The position numbers and the translations under genes were made by a program. Positions 1 through 7,312 of a DNA stretch of 64,000 nucleotides are shown here, one piece after another. Within the stretch, counting starts at the first letter, position 1. Each line of letters starts with the position of its first letter. Source of the stretch: JAYFQF01 sp034927285 (GTDB lineage Bacteria > Bacillota > Peptococcia > DRI-13 > UBA5745); assembly GCA_034927285.1 (NCBI GenBank), contig JAYFQF010000011.1, positions 35,404 to 99,403 of the forward strand, written 5' to 3'. Below the pieces are notes generated by a model, which searched no databases, was not told where the DNA came from, and saw only the letters and a program-made list of their open reading frames with translations.

Positions 1-871
1 AGACCCGGGATTGGGGGCCTTCGATTACGGCTTCCGTGATCTCCTCCTCCCGGTGGGCCGGCAGGCCGTGCAGGACGATGGCCTCCGGCTTGGCCGCTTT
101 AAGCAGGGCTTCGTTTACCTGGTAGTCTTTCAGAGCGGCGATGCGTTTCTTCGCTTCTTTTTCCTGACCCATGCTGGCCCAGACGTCGGTATAAAGCACA
201 TCGGCGCCGCCGGCCGCCAGCCGGGGATCGTCGGTAATGGTCAGGCTGGAACCGGGCTGCTTCATGGCTTCATATTCGTTAAGAGCCTTTTCCGGCGGTC
301 TGTAGCCGGAAGGGCAGGCCAAAACGATTTCCATCCCTACTAAAGCGCAGGCGTGCATCAGGCTGACGGCCACGTTGTTTCCGTCGCCGAAGTAAGCCAG
401 GCGCTTTCCTTTCAGCTTACCAAAGGTTTCATAAACGGTCAGCATGTCCGCCAGGGCCTGAGTGGGATGCTCATCGTCGGTAAGGCCGTTGATTACCGGC
501 GCTTGGGAATATTCCGCCAATTGAAGCACTTCCTGATGGCTGTAGGTCCGGATCAGGATTCCTTCGGAATAGGAAGACAAAACCCGCGCCGTATCCTGGA
601 TGGGCTCGCCCCGGCCGATCTGCAGATCGTTTGCCGATAAAAACATGCCCAGCCCCCCCAAATGGTACATAGCCACCTCAAAGGAGACCCGGGTACGGGT
701 GGAGGCTTTCTGGAAAATCATCGCCAGGGTTTTCCCCTGTAAAAGAGGATGGGGAATACCTCGTTTTTGTTTATCCTTCAGTTCTATGGCAAGATCCAGC
801 AGGAATTGGAATTCCTGGGCCGTGTAGTCGGTAAGGGATAGATAGTCCTTTCCTTTTAATGGACTGTTCAT
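1..871 (-). CDS. argF: Ornithine carbamoyltransferase, C-terminus cut by window edge
   Basis: Cytosolic enzyme that joins carbamoyl phosphate and ornithine to give citrulline, in arginine synthesis or run backwards in arginine breakdown. The reading frame is open to the window edge, so the last residues are missing. An ATG at 871 follows a strong AAGGAGG. Visible motifs are the carbamoyl-phosphate loop STRTRVSFE, the HPTQ motif, and the ornithine loop around ASMGQEKE. The family motif HCLP reads HGLP here (about positions 55-66), so the cysteine that normally contacts ornithine is a glycine. A related carbamoyltransferase using another amine cannot be excluded. It is the last gene seen on this strand, downstream of cwlD and separated from it by a terminator. 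Confidence 0.9.
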   Translation of the reverse strand, partial: MNSPLKGKDYLSLTDYTAQEFQFLLDLAIELKDKQKRGIPHPLLQGKTLAMIFQKASTRTRVSFEVAMYHLGGLGMFLSANDLQIGRGEPIQDTARVLSSYSEGILIRTYSHQEVLQLAEYSQAPVINGLTDDEHPTQALADMLTVYETFGKLKGKRLAYFGDGNNVAVSLMHACALVGMEIVLACPSGYRPPEKALNEYEAMKQPGSSLTITDDPRLAAGGADVLYTDVWASMGQEKEAKKRIAALKDYQVNEALLKAAKPEAIVLHGLPAHREEEITEAVIEGPQSRV

Positions 872-1011
872 GGGCGGAAATACCTCCTTCTTATTATTTC
901 GGTTGTTTATAATTATACATCATTGCTAAATAATATGCAATGCTTTTCCGTTGAAAAGCTGTATTTATTCTGAAGCTGCCTGGCAATATTCAAATCTCTT
1001 GATTTTTATGC

Positions 1012-1062
1012 AAAAAAGGGCGGTTTCTCCGGCCTTTTGTCCCGGCCTTTTGAAACCGTCCC
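1012..1062 (-). terminator. Rho-independent terminator after cwlD
   Basis: Read on the minus strand, arms GGGACGGTTTC and GAAACCGCCC flank a loop and are followed by TTTTTT. It lies 35 bases after the cwlD stop and separates cwlD from argF. Confidence 0.75.
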
Positions 1063-1096
1063 TGGTATAATCATCCTTTTTTACTAAGATTTACTC

Positions 1097-1834
1097 CTAT
1101 TGCTGGCCTGCCAGATAGTATACAATGCCGCTGTATATGGCCCATGCTACCTTATCCTGATAGGCGGGATTCAGCAGTAGCTCTTCTTCTTTGGCATTGG
1201 ATAAAAACCCCATTTCCACATTGACTGTAGGGATTTCCGCATTACGCATAATAAAGGTTTCCTGATCCTCTTTCGGCAGTCTTCTGGTATTGCCCAGAGT
1301 TTCCCGCAGGCTTTGCTGCAGGCTTTCCGCCAGCTCCCGGCTGCCGGGGGCCTGAGGCGCGTAAAACACCTGGGCTCCGGATGATGAGCTTTTGGGAAAA
1401 GAATTGCAGTGTATAGTCACATACATGCCGGCATCTTCTTCCTTGGCCAGGGCCAGCCGCCGGTTCAGGTCCTCCCGTTTGCGTTCCCGCAGGGTTTCCC
1501 TGTCCTCGCATAAGGCATTGTCCTGCTCCCGGGTCATCACCACATTGGCGCCGCCCTGGGCCAGAAGGCTGCGGACCTTGATGGCTACCTGGAGATTAAT
1601 ATCTTTTTCAAAGGAGCCGCTGACCCCTACCTTGCCCGGATCCTCGCCGCCATGGCCGGGGTCCAGGATGATGGTCCGGCCGGCAATGGCCCAGGACATG
1701 GCCGCCACGGCTTCTTCTCCCGGGATTTCCCGCCAGGCGGAAAAAGCCGACAAGCCCAAAGCGGCGCACAGCATCACCGACAGCCAAGGCAGGTATCTTT
1801 TCCTTAGTTCTTTATAGGACAGAAAAAAAAACAT
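1097..1834 (-). CDS. cwlD: N-acetylmuramoyl-L-alanine amidase, CwlD type
   Basis: Zinc-dependent Amidase_3 enzyme that cuts the bond between muramic acid and the stem peptide. In spore formers CwlD does this while muramic-delta-lactam is made in the spore cortex. The start chosen gives about 245 residues, using GGAG just before the ATG at 1834; an ATG at 1861 lacks a site. The N-terminus has one membrane segment (about residues 14-33) as signal anchor. The catalytic domain shows LDPGHGGEDPG with the first zinc histidine, a downstream Glu, TIHCNSF with the second histidine, and the C-terminal catalytic Glu in VNVEMGFLSN. Its position near rpsI-rplM is usual in Firmicutes, although here the cad genes lie in between. 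Confidence 0.88.
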   Translation of the reverse strand: MFFFLSYKELRKRYLPWLSVMLCAALGLSAFSAWREIPGEEAVAAMSWAIAGRTIILDPGHGGEDPGKVGVSGSFEKDINLQVAIKVRSLLAQGGANVVMTREQDNALCEDRETLRERKREDLNRRLALAKEEDAGMYVTIHCNSFPKSSSSGAQVFYAPQAPGSRELAESLQQSLRETLGNTRRLPKEDQETFIMRNAEIPTVNVEMGFLSNAKEEELLLNPAYQDKVAWAIYSGIVYYLAGQQ

Positions 1835-1906
1835 TCCGCTCCCCCCTATCATCCCTAACATGATATGGGGCAGAGCTTCCGCCTATGCAAAAAGGAGGTA
1901 GAAAAA

Positions 1907-2347
1907 ATGCCGGATCTTCCACCCTGGGCAAAGGACCGGGGCAGCTTGGCCATATCGCCGGAGGGCACGTCAGGGAGGTTTATTCTGGAAAGGTACCCCG
2001 AAGGGAAATTACCCCAGGGGGTTACTTTGGAGGATAACCGCACGGCTCACTATCTGCTGGACATCAGCATGACGCCTGTTCATGCGGAGGGCCAGCCGGA
2101 AGGCAGCCTGGTCAAAATCCACTTCTGTCACAACGCCACCGGCTTCACCAAGGAGCATATGGCGAAAATTTCGCCAAGGGAAAGGGAGGTGTTCAGGCTG
2201 GTAATTATGGGCGCAACCAATAAAAGCGCCGCCCATTACCTGGGAGTTACGGAGGGCACGGTAAAAAAACTGCTGTCAAACTGTTATCGCAAGCTGGGAA
2301 TCAGTTCCCGCAGCGAGGCTCTGATCACATATTATTCTTCTCATTGA
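1907..2347 (+). CDS. Small LuxR-type (GerE) DNA-binding protein
   Basis: A 146-residue protein, divergent from cwlD. The last 60 residues are a LuxR/GerE helix-turn-helix: SPREREVFRLVIMGATNK, then a recognition helix in VTEGTVKKLLSNCYRKLGI. The first 80 residues resemble no receiver or autoinducer domain that I recognise; they are mixed and charged (ERYPEGKLPQGVTLEDNR, then a strand-like region). An in-frame ATG at 1865 exists, but the ATG at 1907 follows AAAGGAGGT at good spacing and is preferred. It may regulate cwlD or itself; nothing in the sequence shows the target. Confidence 0.8.
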   Translation: MPDLPPWAKDRGSLAISPEGTSGRFILERYPEGKLPQGVTLEDNRTAHYLLDISMTPVHAEGQPEGSLVKIHFCHNATGFTKEHMAKISPREREVFRLVIMGATNKSAAHYLGVTEGTVKKLLSNCYRKLGISSRSEALITYYSSH

Positions 2348-2481
2348 TGATTCTGACAAAATGTAAAGCAAATACTATTGAAAAAATTTCCATTTTTCCA
2401 TAATATTAGAATAGTCAGAGCAGACAGCAGATGGTCTTCGACTTTTAGGAATCTTATCACCGTTGGGAGGAGAGTATCAAA

Positions 2482-2745
2482 ATGACGACCGATCCGATCG
2501 GAACAACGAAAATCACCTATCGAATGATAGAAACACAAAGCTTTGTCGAGGAGGCTGGCATGGTGACCAGCTACGGAATCTGCTGCGAAGAATCTGCTGA
2601 TCAGGATGGAGGGCCTGTCATCAGCCGTACCGTTCCCGATATTTCCACTCAGTCAGGCTTTGTTGAGGATTTGGTGGAGAAGCTGATCCGCCATGAGGCT
2701 TCGCCGGTTCATCTGATGGATATTATCGCAGATCACCTGATCTGA
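2482..2745 (+). CDS. DUF6514-like small protein
   Basis: An 87-residue acidic protein with GGGAGG before the ATG. It resembles the short Clostridia family DUF6514: a strand with a YGI core (VTSYGICCEE), a DIS motif (VPDISTQSGFVEDLVEKL) and a C-terminal helix ending in HLMDIIADHL. The role of the family is unknown. It has no signal peptide and no membrane segment. It forms a single-gene unit closed by the terminator at 2798-2848. Confidence 0.65.
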   Translation: MTTDPIGTTKITYRMIETQSFVEEAGMVTSYGICCEESADQDGGPVISRTVPDISTQSGFVEDLVEKLIRHEASPVHLMDIIADHLI

Positions 2746-2797
2746 TCATATAGACGTTAAGGAACGACCGGATCCGATCAAAAGATCAGAAAAACCA

Positions 2798-2848
2798 AGA
2801 CTGCCGGGGCAGGACGCCATACCGGGCCGCCGCCGGCAGTCTGTTTAT
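2798..2848 (+). terminator. Terminator-like hairpin after the DUF6514-like gene
   Basis: Arms AGACTGCCGG (2798-2807) and CCGGCAGTCT (2833-2842) pair perfectly and are followed by a modest T-rich tail. Confidence 0.65.
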
Positions 2849-2913
2849 TAATATTCTTGCCAAAGCCCGTTGCCGGTTCTCCCTCCTTGGAGCTTTTCAT
2901 CTGCAGAAGGTCA

Positions 2914-2961
2914 GAAAACGCAAACCAGGGCCCCGCAAAATGCGGCGCATGGTTTGCGTTG
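2914..2961 (-). terminator. Terminator after cadA
   Basis: Arms AACGCAAACCA and TGGTTTGCGTT form an 11-bp stem around a GC-rich loop. On the minus strand a short T tract follows. It lies 35 bases past the cadA stop. Confidence 0.7.
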
Positions 2962-2995
2962 CATTTTGTAGTCACATAGTGCGCAGGCATCCGCT

Positions 2996-5386
2996 TTACA
3001 ATGTTTTGTTTTTTATTGCGGGCGAAACGCCGTCAGGCATTATCCGCAGGGCTCTCATGGCGTTTAAGGTCGCGATAACCGTCACCCCTACGTCTCCGAA
3101 AACAGCTTCCCACATAGTCGCGATACCCCCTGCGGCAAGGATCAGAACGATGATTTTGACACCCATTGCAAAGAGGATATTCTGCCAGACGATTGACCTC
3201 GTTTTTCGGGCCACGCGAACCGCGGAAACGATTTTGGAAGGTTCGTCTGTCATCAACACCACATCGGCAGCTTCGATGGCGGCATCGGAACCTAATGCAC
3301 CCATGGCGATCCCGATATCGGCTCTTGCCAATACGGGCGCGTCATTGATGCCGTCGCCGACAAATACCAGTTTGCCTTTACCCTTTCGGTTTTTGTCCAT
3401 CTGTTCCAGCTTTTCGACCTTTTGATGAGGAAGAAGCTCCGAATAAACGATGTCCAAACCGATTTCCCGGGCAATGGCTTCACCGACGGCTTTGCTGTCC
3501 CCGGTAAGCATCGCTGTCTGGCCCACGCCTAATTTCTTCAACTCAAGAATGGCCTTTTTGCTATCCGGCTTTAATTCATCGGAAATTACGATATGACCTG
3601 TGTACACCCCGTCAACCGCCAGATACACAACGCTTCCCAAGGCTGTTGCAGGGGTCCAGCCGATATGCTCCGCCTCCATTAACTTATGGTTTCCGGCCAG
3701 CACGGGCTTGCCGTCAATTTTTACACGGATTCCCATACCTGGAATTTCTTCCTGCTCCGTAAGTCTTTGCGCATCGATTTCCTGTCCATACGCCTTCTGA
3801 ATGGAGAGCGCAATAGGATGGTTTGAGAAACTCTCCGTGTGTGCGGCGCAGGCCAGGAGCTCCTGTTCCGGCCAGCCGTTCGCTCCAACAACAGAGGTCA
3901 CCTTAAAAATGCCTTTTGTCAGTGTTCCGGTCTTATCAAACACAATGGTATCAATATTGTTCAGCGCCTCCAGATAGTTGCTCCCCTTGATAAGAATTCC
4001 GTTTTTGGACGCCCCGCCGATACCGCCGAAGAAGCTGAGGGGAACGGATATAACTAACGCGCAGGGGCAGGACACCACCAAAAAGGCCAGCGCCCGGTAA
4101 ATCCAGTCGCTGAAAACAGCCCCCGGAATCATAAGAGGCGGGATCACCGCCAGGGCAAGTGCGGAAAAGGTGACAACGGGCGTATAGTATCTTGCGAATT
4201 TCGTGATAAAGTTCTCGGTCGGCGCCTTTTTGCTGCTGGCGTTCTGGACCAAATCCAGAATCTTAGAAATTGTGGATTCACCAAATTCCTTAGAAACCTC
4301 AATGGTCAGGACCCCGCTCTTGTTAATGGAACCGGACAACACCTCGCTGCCCGGCTCCACGTCGCGGGGAAGGGATTCGCCGGTGAGCGCGGAGGTGTCC
4401 AAAGCGGAGAAGCCTTCGATAATATGACCGTCCAGCGGGACTTTTTCCCCGGGCTTTACAATGATAAAATCGCCGATGCCGACCTCCTCCGGGGAGACTT
4501 TGCGCACTTCATTTCCTGCTTTCAAGTTAGCGAAATCAGGCCGAATATCCATCAGCGCGGAGATGGATTTGCGGGAGCGGTTGATTGCCAGCCGCTGGAA
4601 CGCTTCACCCACCTGATAGAAGAGCATAACCGCCACGCCCTCCGGATATTCGCCAATGGCAAAAGCACCGATGGTGGCGACGCTCATCAAAAAGTTTTCG
4701 TCAAACACCTGGCCTTTGGCTATGTTTTTCAGAGCCCGGAGGACGACCTCACCGCCGATCAGAAGATAGCTGACGAAAAACACGATAGAGCCAATCGGAT
4801 AGGCAAAATCAAATATCAGGCCGATAATAAACAGCGCCGCTCCAATACCAAGGCCGAGGCGATATGTCCACTTTTTTAAATTAACGGAGCTATCCGTTTC
4901 AGCGATCTTTTTATCCGTATAAGAAATTTGAATGTCGGGTTCGATATCCAGCGCAATTTGGGACGCTTGGCGTACGATGGCCGGCAGTTTTTTTCTGTCC
5001 GCCGCCTCAATGGTCAGTTTCTGTGAAACAAAATCCAAGGCGGCTGTCTTGACGCCTTCAATACGATTGACCTGGGTTTCAATCTTTTGCGCACAACCTC
5101 CACAGCACAGCCCTAAGAGAAAAAGTGTCTTTTGCCCCGGCTGAGAGATTTCCTTTTCGTTCATAACCACTCCAGGATCATGCCTCTTTACAATGGCTTC
5201 GGCCTGAGCGATCAGGCTGCCGGTTTTCGTATCATCTGCGATTTCCATGGCAAGGGTTTTCGCAACAAAATCAACAGCAGCAGATGATATGCCCTCCAGT
5301 TTGCCGATATCCCGTTGAATTTTAGCGGCGCAGTTGCCGCAGCAGAGTCCTTCTAAAATAAATTCTTTTTTGATGGCCGTATCCAT
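2996..5386 (-). CDS. cadA: Cd/Zn/Pb-exporting P1B-type ATPase
   Basis: Membrane pump that exports soft divalent metals at the cost of ATP. The 796 residues carry two N-terminal heavy-metal-associated domains whose metal motifs are GLCCGNCAAKI (about residue 13) and GLCCGGCAQKI (about 92). Then come the membrane segments, the phosphatase loop TGES, the ion-site motif SCPCAL (about 440), the phosphorylation motif DKTGTLT (about 480), the SNHPIA motif of P1B pumps, and GDGINDAPVLA (about 677). Two HMA domains and CPC fit the Cd/Zn/Pb group; copper pumps share CPC, but the CadC-type repressor upstream argues for Cd/Zn/Pb. A 23-codon ORF lies directly upstream. Confidence 0.9.
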   Translation of the reverse strand: MDTAIKKEFILEGLCCGNCAAKIQRDIGKLEGISSAAVDFVAKTLAMEIADDTKTGSLIAQAEAIVKRHDPGVVMNEKEISQPGQKTLFLLGLCCGGCAQKIETQVNRIEGVKTAALDFVSQKLTIEAADRKKLPAIVRQASQIALDIEPDIQISYTDKKIAETDSSVNLKKWTYRLGLGIGAALFIIGLIFDFAYPIGSIVFFVSYLLIGGEVVLRALKNIAKGQVFDENFLMSVATIGAFAIGEYPEGVAVMLFYQVGEAFQRLAINRSRKSISALMDIRPDFANLKAGNEVRKVSPEEVGIGDFIIVKPGEKVPLDGHIIEGFSALDTSALTGESLPRDVEPGSEVLSGSINKSGVLTIEVSKEFGESTISKILDLVQNASSKKAPTENFITKFARYYTPVVTFSALALAVIPPLMIPGAVFSDWIYRALAFLVVSCPCALVISVPLSFFGGIGGASKNGILIKGSNYLEALNNIDTIVFDKTGTLTKGIFKVTSVVGANGWPEQELLACAAHTESFSNHPIALSIQKAYGQEIDAQRLTEQEEIPGMGIRVKIDGKPVLAGNHKLMEAEHIGWTPATALGSVVYLAVDGVYTGHIVISDELKPDSKKAILELKKLGVGQTAMLTGDSKAVGEAIAREIGLDIVYSELLPHQKVEKLEQMDKNRKGKGKLVFVGDGINDAPVLARADIGIAMGALGSDAAIEAADVVLMTDEPSKIVSAVRVARKTRSIVWQNILFAMGVKIIVLILAAGGIATMWEAVFGDVGVTVIATLNAMRALRIMPDGVSPAIKNKTL

Positions 5387-5408
5387 GTTCCTATCACCGT
5401 CCTTTCTT

Positions 5409-5480
5409 TCAGGCTTCTTTTACCACGATATCCTTGTCAGGGGAGGCGGCAGGATATATTGCTTTTTGGGTTGCACTCAT
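5409..5480 (-). CDS. 23-residue ORF between cadC and cadA
   Basis: A short reading frame starts at ATG 5480 behind AAAGGAGAAATTGACT, a better ribosome site than that of cadA itself. It stops 22 bases before the cadA start. The peptide begins MSATQKAIYPAA and ends DIVVKEA; it has no cysteine, no His cluster and no hydrophobic core, so it is neither an obvious metal chaperone nor a membrane peptide. It could be a translated leader coupling or tuning cadA expression, or a remnant of a longer gene. No function is assigned. Confidence 0.45.
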   Translation of the reverse strand: MSATQKAIYPAASPDKDIVVKEA

Positions 5481-5592
5481 AGTCAATTTCTCCTTTAATT
5501 TAAATATAATATCTTTATTAAATGGTTGTTTATGCATTCAACCAATTATGCAAAAAAAGCTTTATGCTTCCCAGCAGACCTCGCCAGGAGAA

Positions 5593-5961
5593 CTACTCTT
5601 CACAAACATGAATAAGCCCCTGATCGAAAATGGCTTTGACGTGCTCATCGTTAAGAGAATAGTAGACCACGCGTCCGTCCTTCCGGTTCTTTACCAGTTT
5701 GGACTGTTTTAAAATCCGGAGCTGGTGAGAGATTGAGGATTTGGTCATGCCCAAAAGGACGGAGATATCACAAACGCACATCTCCGCGCTAAACAATGCG
5801 CAAAGAATTTTTACCCGGGTGGAATCACTGAAGACTTTGAACAAATCAGCCAGATCAAGGAGCGTATCATCATCGGGCATATGTTCTCGAACGTCATTCA
5901 CGACCTCTTCATGAATGATATTGCAGTCGCACCGGTCAAGATCAGGCTCATATGCGCACAT
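5593..5961 (-). CDS. cadC: Metal-sensing ArsR/SmtB repressor, CadC type
   Basis: A 122-residue winged-helix repressor. Members of the family leave DNA when they bind Cd, Pb or Zn. The metal site of CadC proteins is visible: N-terminal cysteines C11 and C13 (DRCDC) and the alpha-3 motif MCVCDI with C62 and C64. The recognition helix reads SSISHQLRIL and the wing lies near KDGRVVYYSL. It sits upstream of the 23-residue ORF and cadA on the same strand, and an inverted repeat that could be its operator lies just upstream. Confidence 0.88.
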   Translation of the reverse strand: MCAYEPDLDRCDCNIIHEEVVNDVREHMPDDDTLLDLADLFKVFSDSTRVKILCALFSAEMCVCDISVLLGMTKSSISHQLRILKQSKLVKNRKDGRVVYYSLNDEHVKAIFDQGLIHVCEE

Positions 5962-5981
5962 AGGAAGGTCCTCCCATTAGT

Positions 5982-6010
5982 TGAATAATTGAATCACCTT
6001 TCAATCATTA
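5982..6010 (-). promoter_or_regulatory. Probable CadC operator
   Basis: Imperfect inverted repeat with inner arms ATTGAA (5988-5993) and TTCAAT (6000-6005), extended outward by AT-rich matching bases. It lies about 20 bases upstream of the cadC start, the usual place for a CadC/SmtB operator. A second, weaker repeat (TGGTTG...CAACCA, about 5523-5543) lies between cadC and the small ORF. Confidence 0.55.
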
Positions 6011-6090
6011 TATGGCGCCGCTTTATATGTGTCAATAAAAATAATTATTTTATACGACTTTAGGCCGAGGCGGAAGTATCCGCGCATAAA

Positions 6091-6128
6091 AAAGTAAAAG
6101 GCGGACGGCTTCCGCCGCCCGCCTTTAC
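6091..6128 (-). terminator. Terminator after rpsI
   Basis: Minus strand: GTAAAGGCGGGCGG pairs with CCGTCCGCCTTTTAC across a short loop, followed by TTTTTT. It closes the rplM-rpsI transcript. Confidence 0.8.
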
Positions 6129-6194
6129 AGGCCGGTCAAATATGTCCTTATGCGAATTAACAGAAGGATCTGCAAGGGTTTGCAGCCGCAAAAA

Positions 6195-6590
6195 CTATCT
6201 CTTTGAGAACTGGGGAGCTCTGCGGGCGCCTTTCAGGCCGTATTTCTTTCTTTCCTTCATCCGGGGGTCCCGGGTAAGGAAACCGGCTTTTTTCAGCGCA
6301 GGACGCAGTCCCGCATCGGTCTTTAACAGGGCTCTGGCCACACCCAGACGGACAGCGCCGGCCTGGCCGGTGATGCCGCCGCCCTGGACGTTGGCGATGA
6401 TATCGTAACGTCCCTCGGCTTTGGTCAGCACCAAAGGCTGTTTTACCACCATTTCCAGAGTCTTTTTGCCGAAGTACTCGCCAAGGGGTCTTTTATTAAT
6501 CAGGACCTTCCCTTCGCCGGGAATCAGACGAACCTGAGCCACGGAGGTTTTCCGACGGCCTGTTCCTCTGTACTGGATTGCATTAGCCAT
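6195..6590 (-). CDS. rpsI: 30S ribosomal protein S9
   Basis: A 131-residue uS9 protein of the small-subunit head. The family pattern is clear: YRGTGRRKTSVAQVRL at the N-terminus, the central GGGITGQAGAVRLGVARAL, and the basic tail ending in QFSKR, which reaches the P site. It follows rplM by 18 bases, as nearly everywhere in bacteria. Confidence 0.97.
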   Translation of the reverse strand: MANAIQYRGTGRRKTSVAQVRLIPGEGKVLINKRPLGEYFGKKTLEMVVKQPLVLTKAEGRYDIIANVQGGGITGQAGAVRLGVARALLKTDAGLRPALKKAGFLTRDPRMKERKKYGLKGARRAPQFSKR

Positions 6591-6608
6591 TCTTCAAATT
6601 CCTCCTTC

Positions 6609-7043
6609 CTAAGCTCTGATTTCCCATGCTTCAGGCTTTTGGGCCTCATGGGGATGCTGGGGTCCTCTGTAAACTTTCAGCTTACGGTACATCTGATCGC
6701 CCAGCTTGTTTTTGGGCAGCATTCCTCTCACTGCTTTTTCCACGATCCTCTCGGGTTTGGTCTGCATGAGGATGCCGTAGCTGGTCCGCTTCAAACCGCC
6801 GGGATAACGGGAGTGGGTGATCATTTCTTTTTGCTGGAGCTTCTTACCGGTAAGCTCAACCTTTTCCGCGTTAATAATGATAACGAAATCTCCGGTATCA
6901 ACATGGGGCGTATAAATAGGTTTATGCTTACCCCGTAGAAGAACCGCCGCTTCAACGGCCAGGGCGCCCAGGGTCTTGCCTTCAGCATCAAGGACATACC
7001 ATTTGCGCTGAACTTGGCCGGATTTTGCCATGAAGGTAGTCAC
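6609..7043 (-). CDS. rplM: 50S ribosomal protein L13
   Basis: A 144-residue uL13 protein, an early assembly protein of the large subunit. It begins MTTFMAKSGQVQRKWYVLDA and contains RGKHKPIYTPHVDTGDFV and the MLPKNKLG motif. The GTG start at 7043 sits 7 bases after AGGAGG and matches the usual family N-terminus; the downstream ATG would remove it. It heads the rplM-rpsI operon, with a good promoter at 7118-7147 and a leader of about 70 bases. Many Firmicutes autoregulate this operon through an L13 leader; I could not fold this leader well enough to assert that. Confidence 0.96.
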   Translation of the reverse strand: MTTFMAKSGQVQRKWYVLDAEGKTLGALAVEAAVLLRGKHKPIYTPHVDTGDFVIIINAEKVELTGKKLQQKEMITHSRYPGGLKRTSYGILMQTKPERIVEKAVRGMLPKNKLGDQMYRKLKVYRGPQHPHEAQKPEAWEIRA

Positions 7044-7117
7044 GATATTCCCTCCTAAAACTTACGTCAATTATAATCACACCGGGGCTGGTGGGGATAT
7101 AATTGGATAACATACAA

Positions 7118-7147
7118 AGTATAATCAAAGCATCCCGGCTGTGTCAA
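7118..7147 (-). promoter_or_regulatory. Promoter of rplM-rpsI
   Basis: Minus strand: TTGACA (7142-7147), 18 bases, TATACT (7118-7123). Confidence 0.75.
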
Positions 7148-7202
7148 GTCCTAAATTACATGAAATCCAAAGAATTCACTAAGTATTTCTTCCTTATTTA
7201 TA

Positions 7203-7230
7203 TTGACAGAAAAAAAATATGGTTTAAAAT
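7203..7230 (+). promoter_or_regulatory. Promoter of the citrate synthase operon
   Basis: TTGACA at 7203-7208, 16 bases, TAAAAT at 7225-7230, leaving a leader of about 75 bases before the first gene. It is divergent from the rplM promoter. Confidence 0.65.
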
Positions 7231-7312
7231 TATCCTATGATTGTATACAAGTATTCATTTCTCTCGCGTGAATATTGCATCAATATCTTAATCTTAAATA
7301 GGAGGGCTGATG

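Noticed and set aside
4424..4879. Plus-strand frame inside cadA
   Set aside because: It lies opposite a complete P-type ATPase; no SD, no domain.
7231..7312. Riboswitch in the leader of the citrate synthase operon
   Set aside because: The leader is short (about 75 bases), AT-rich and shows no stable stems.
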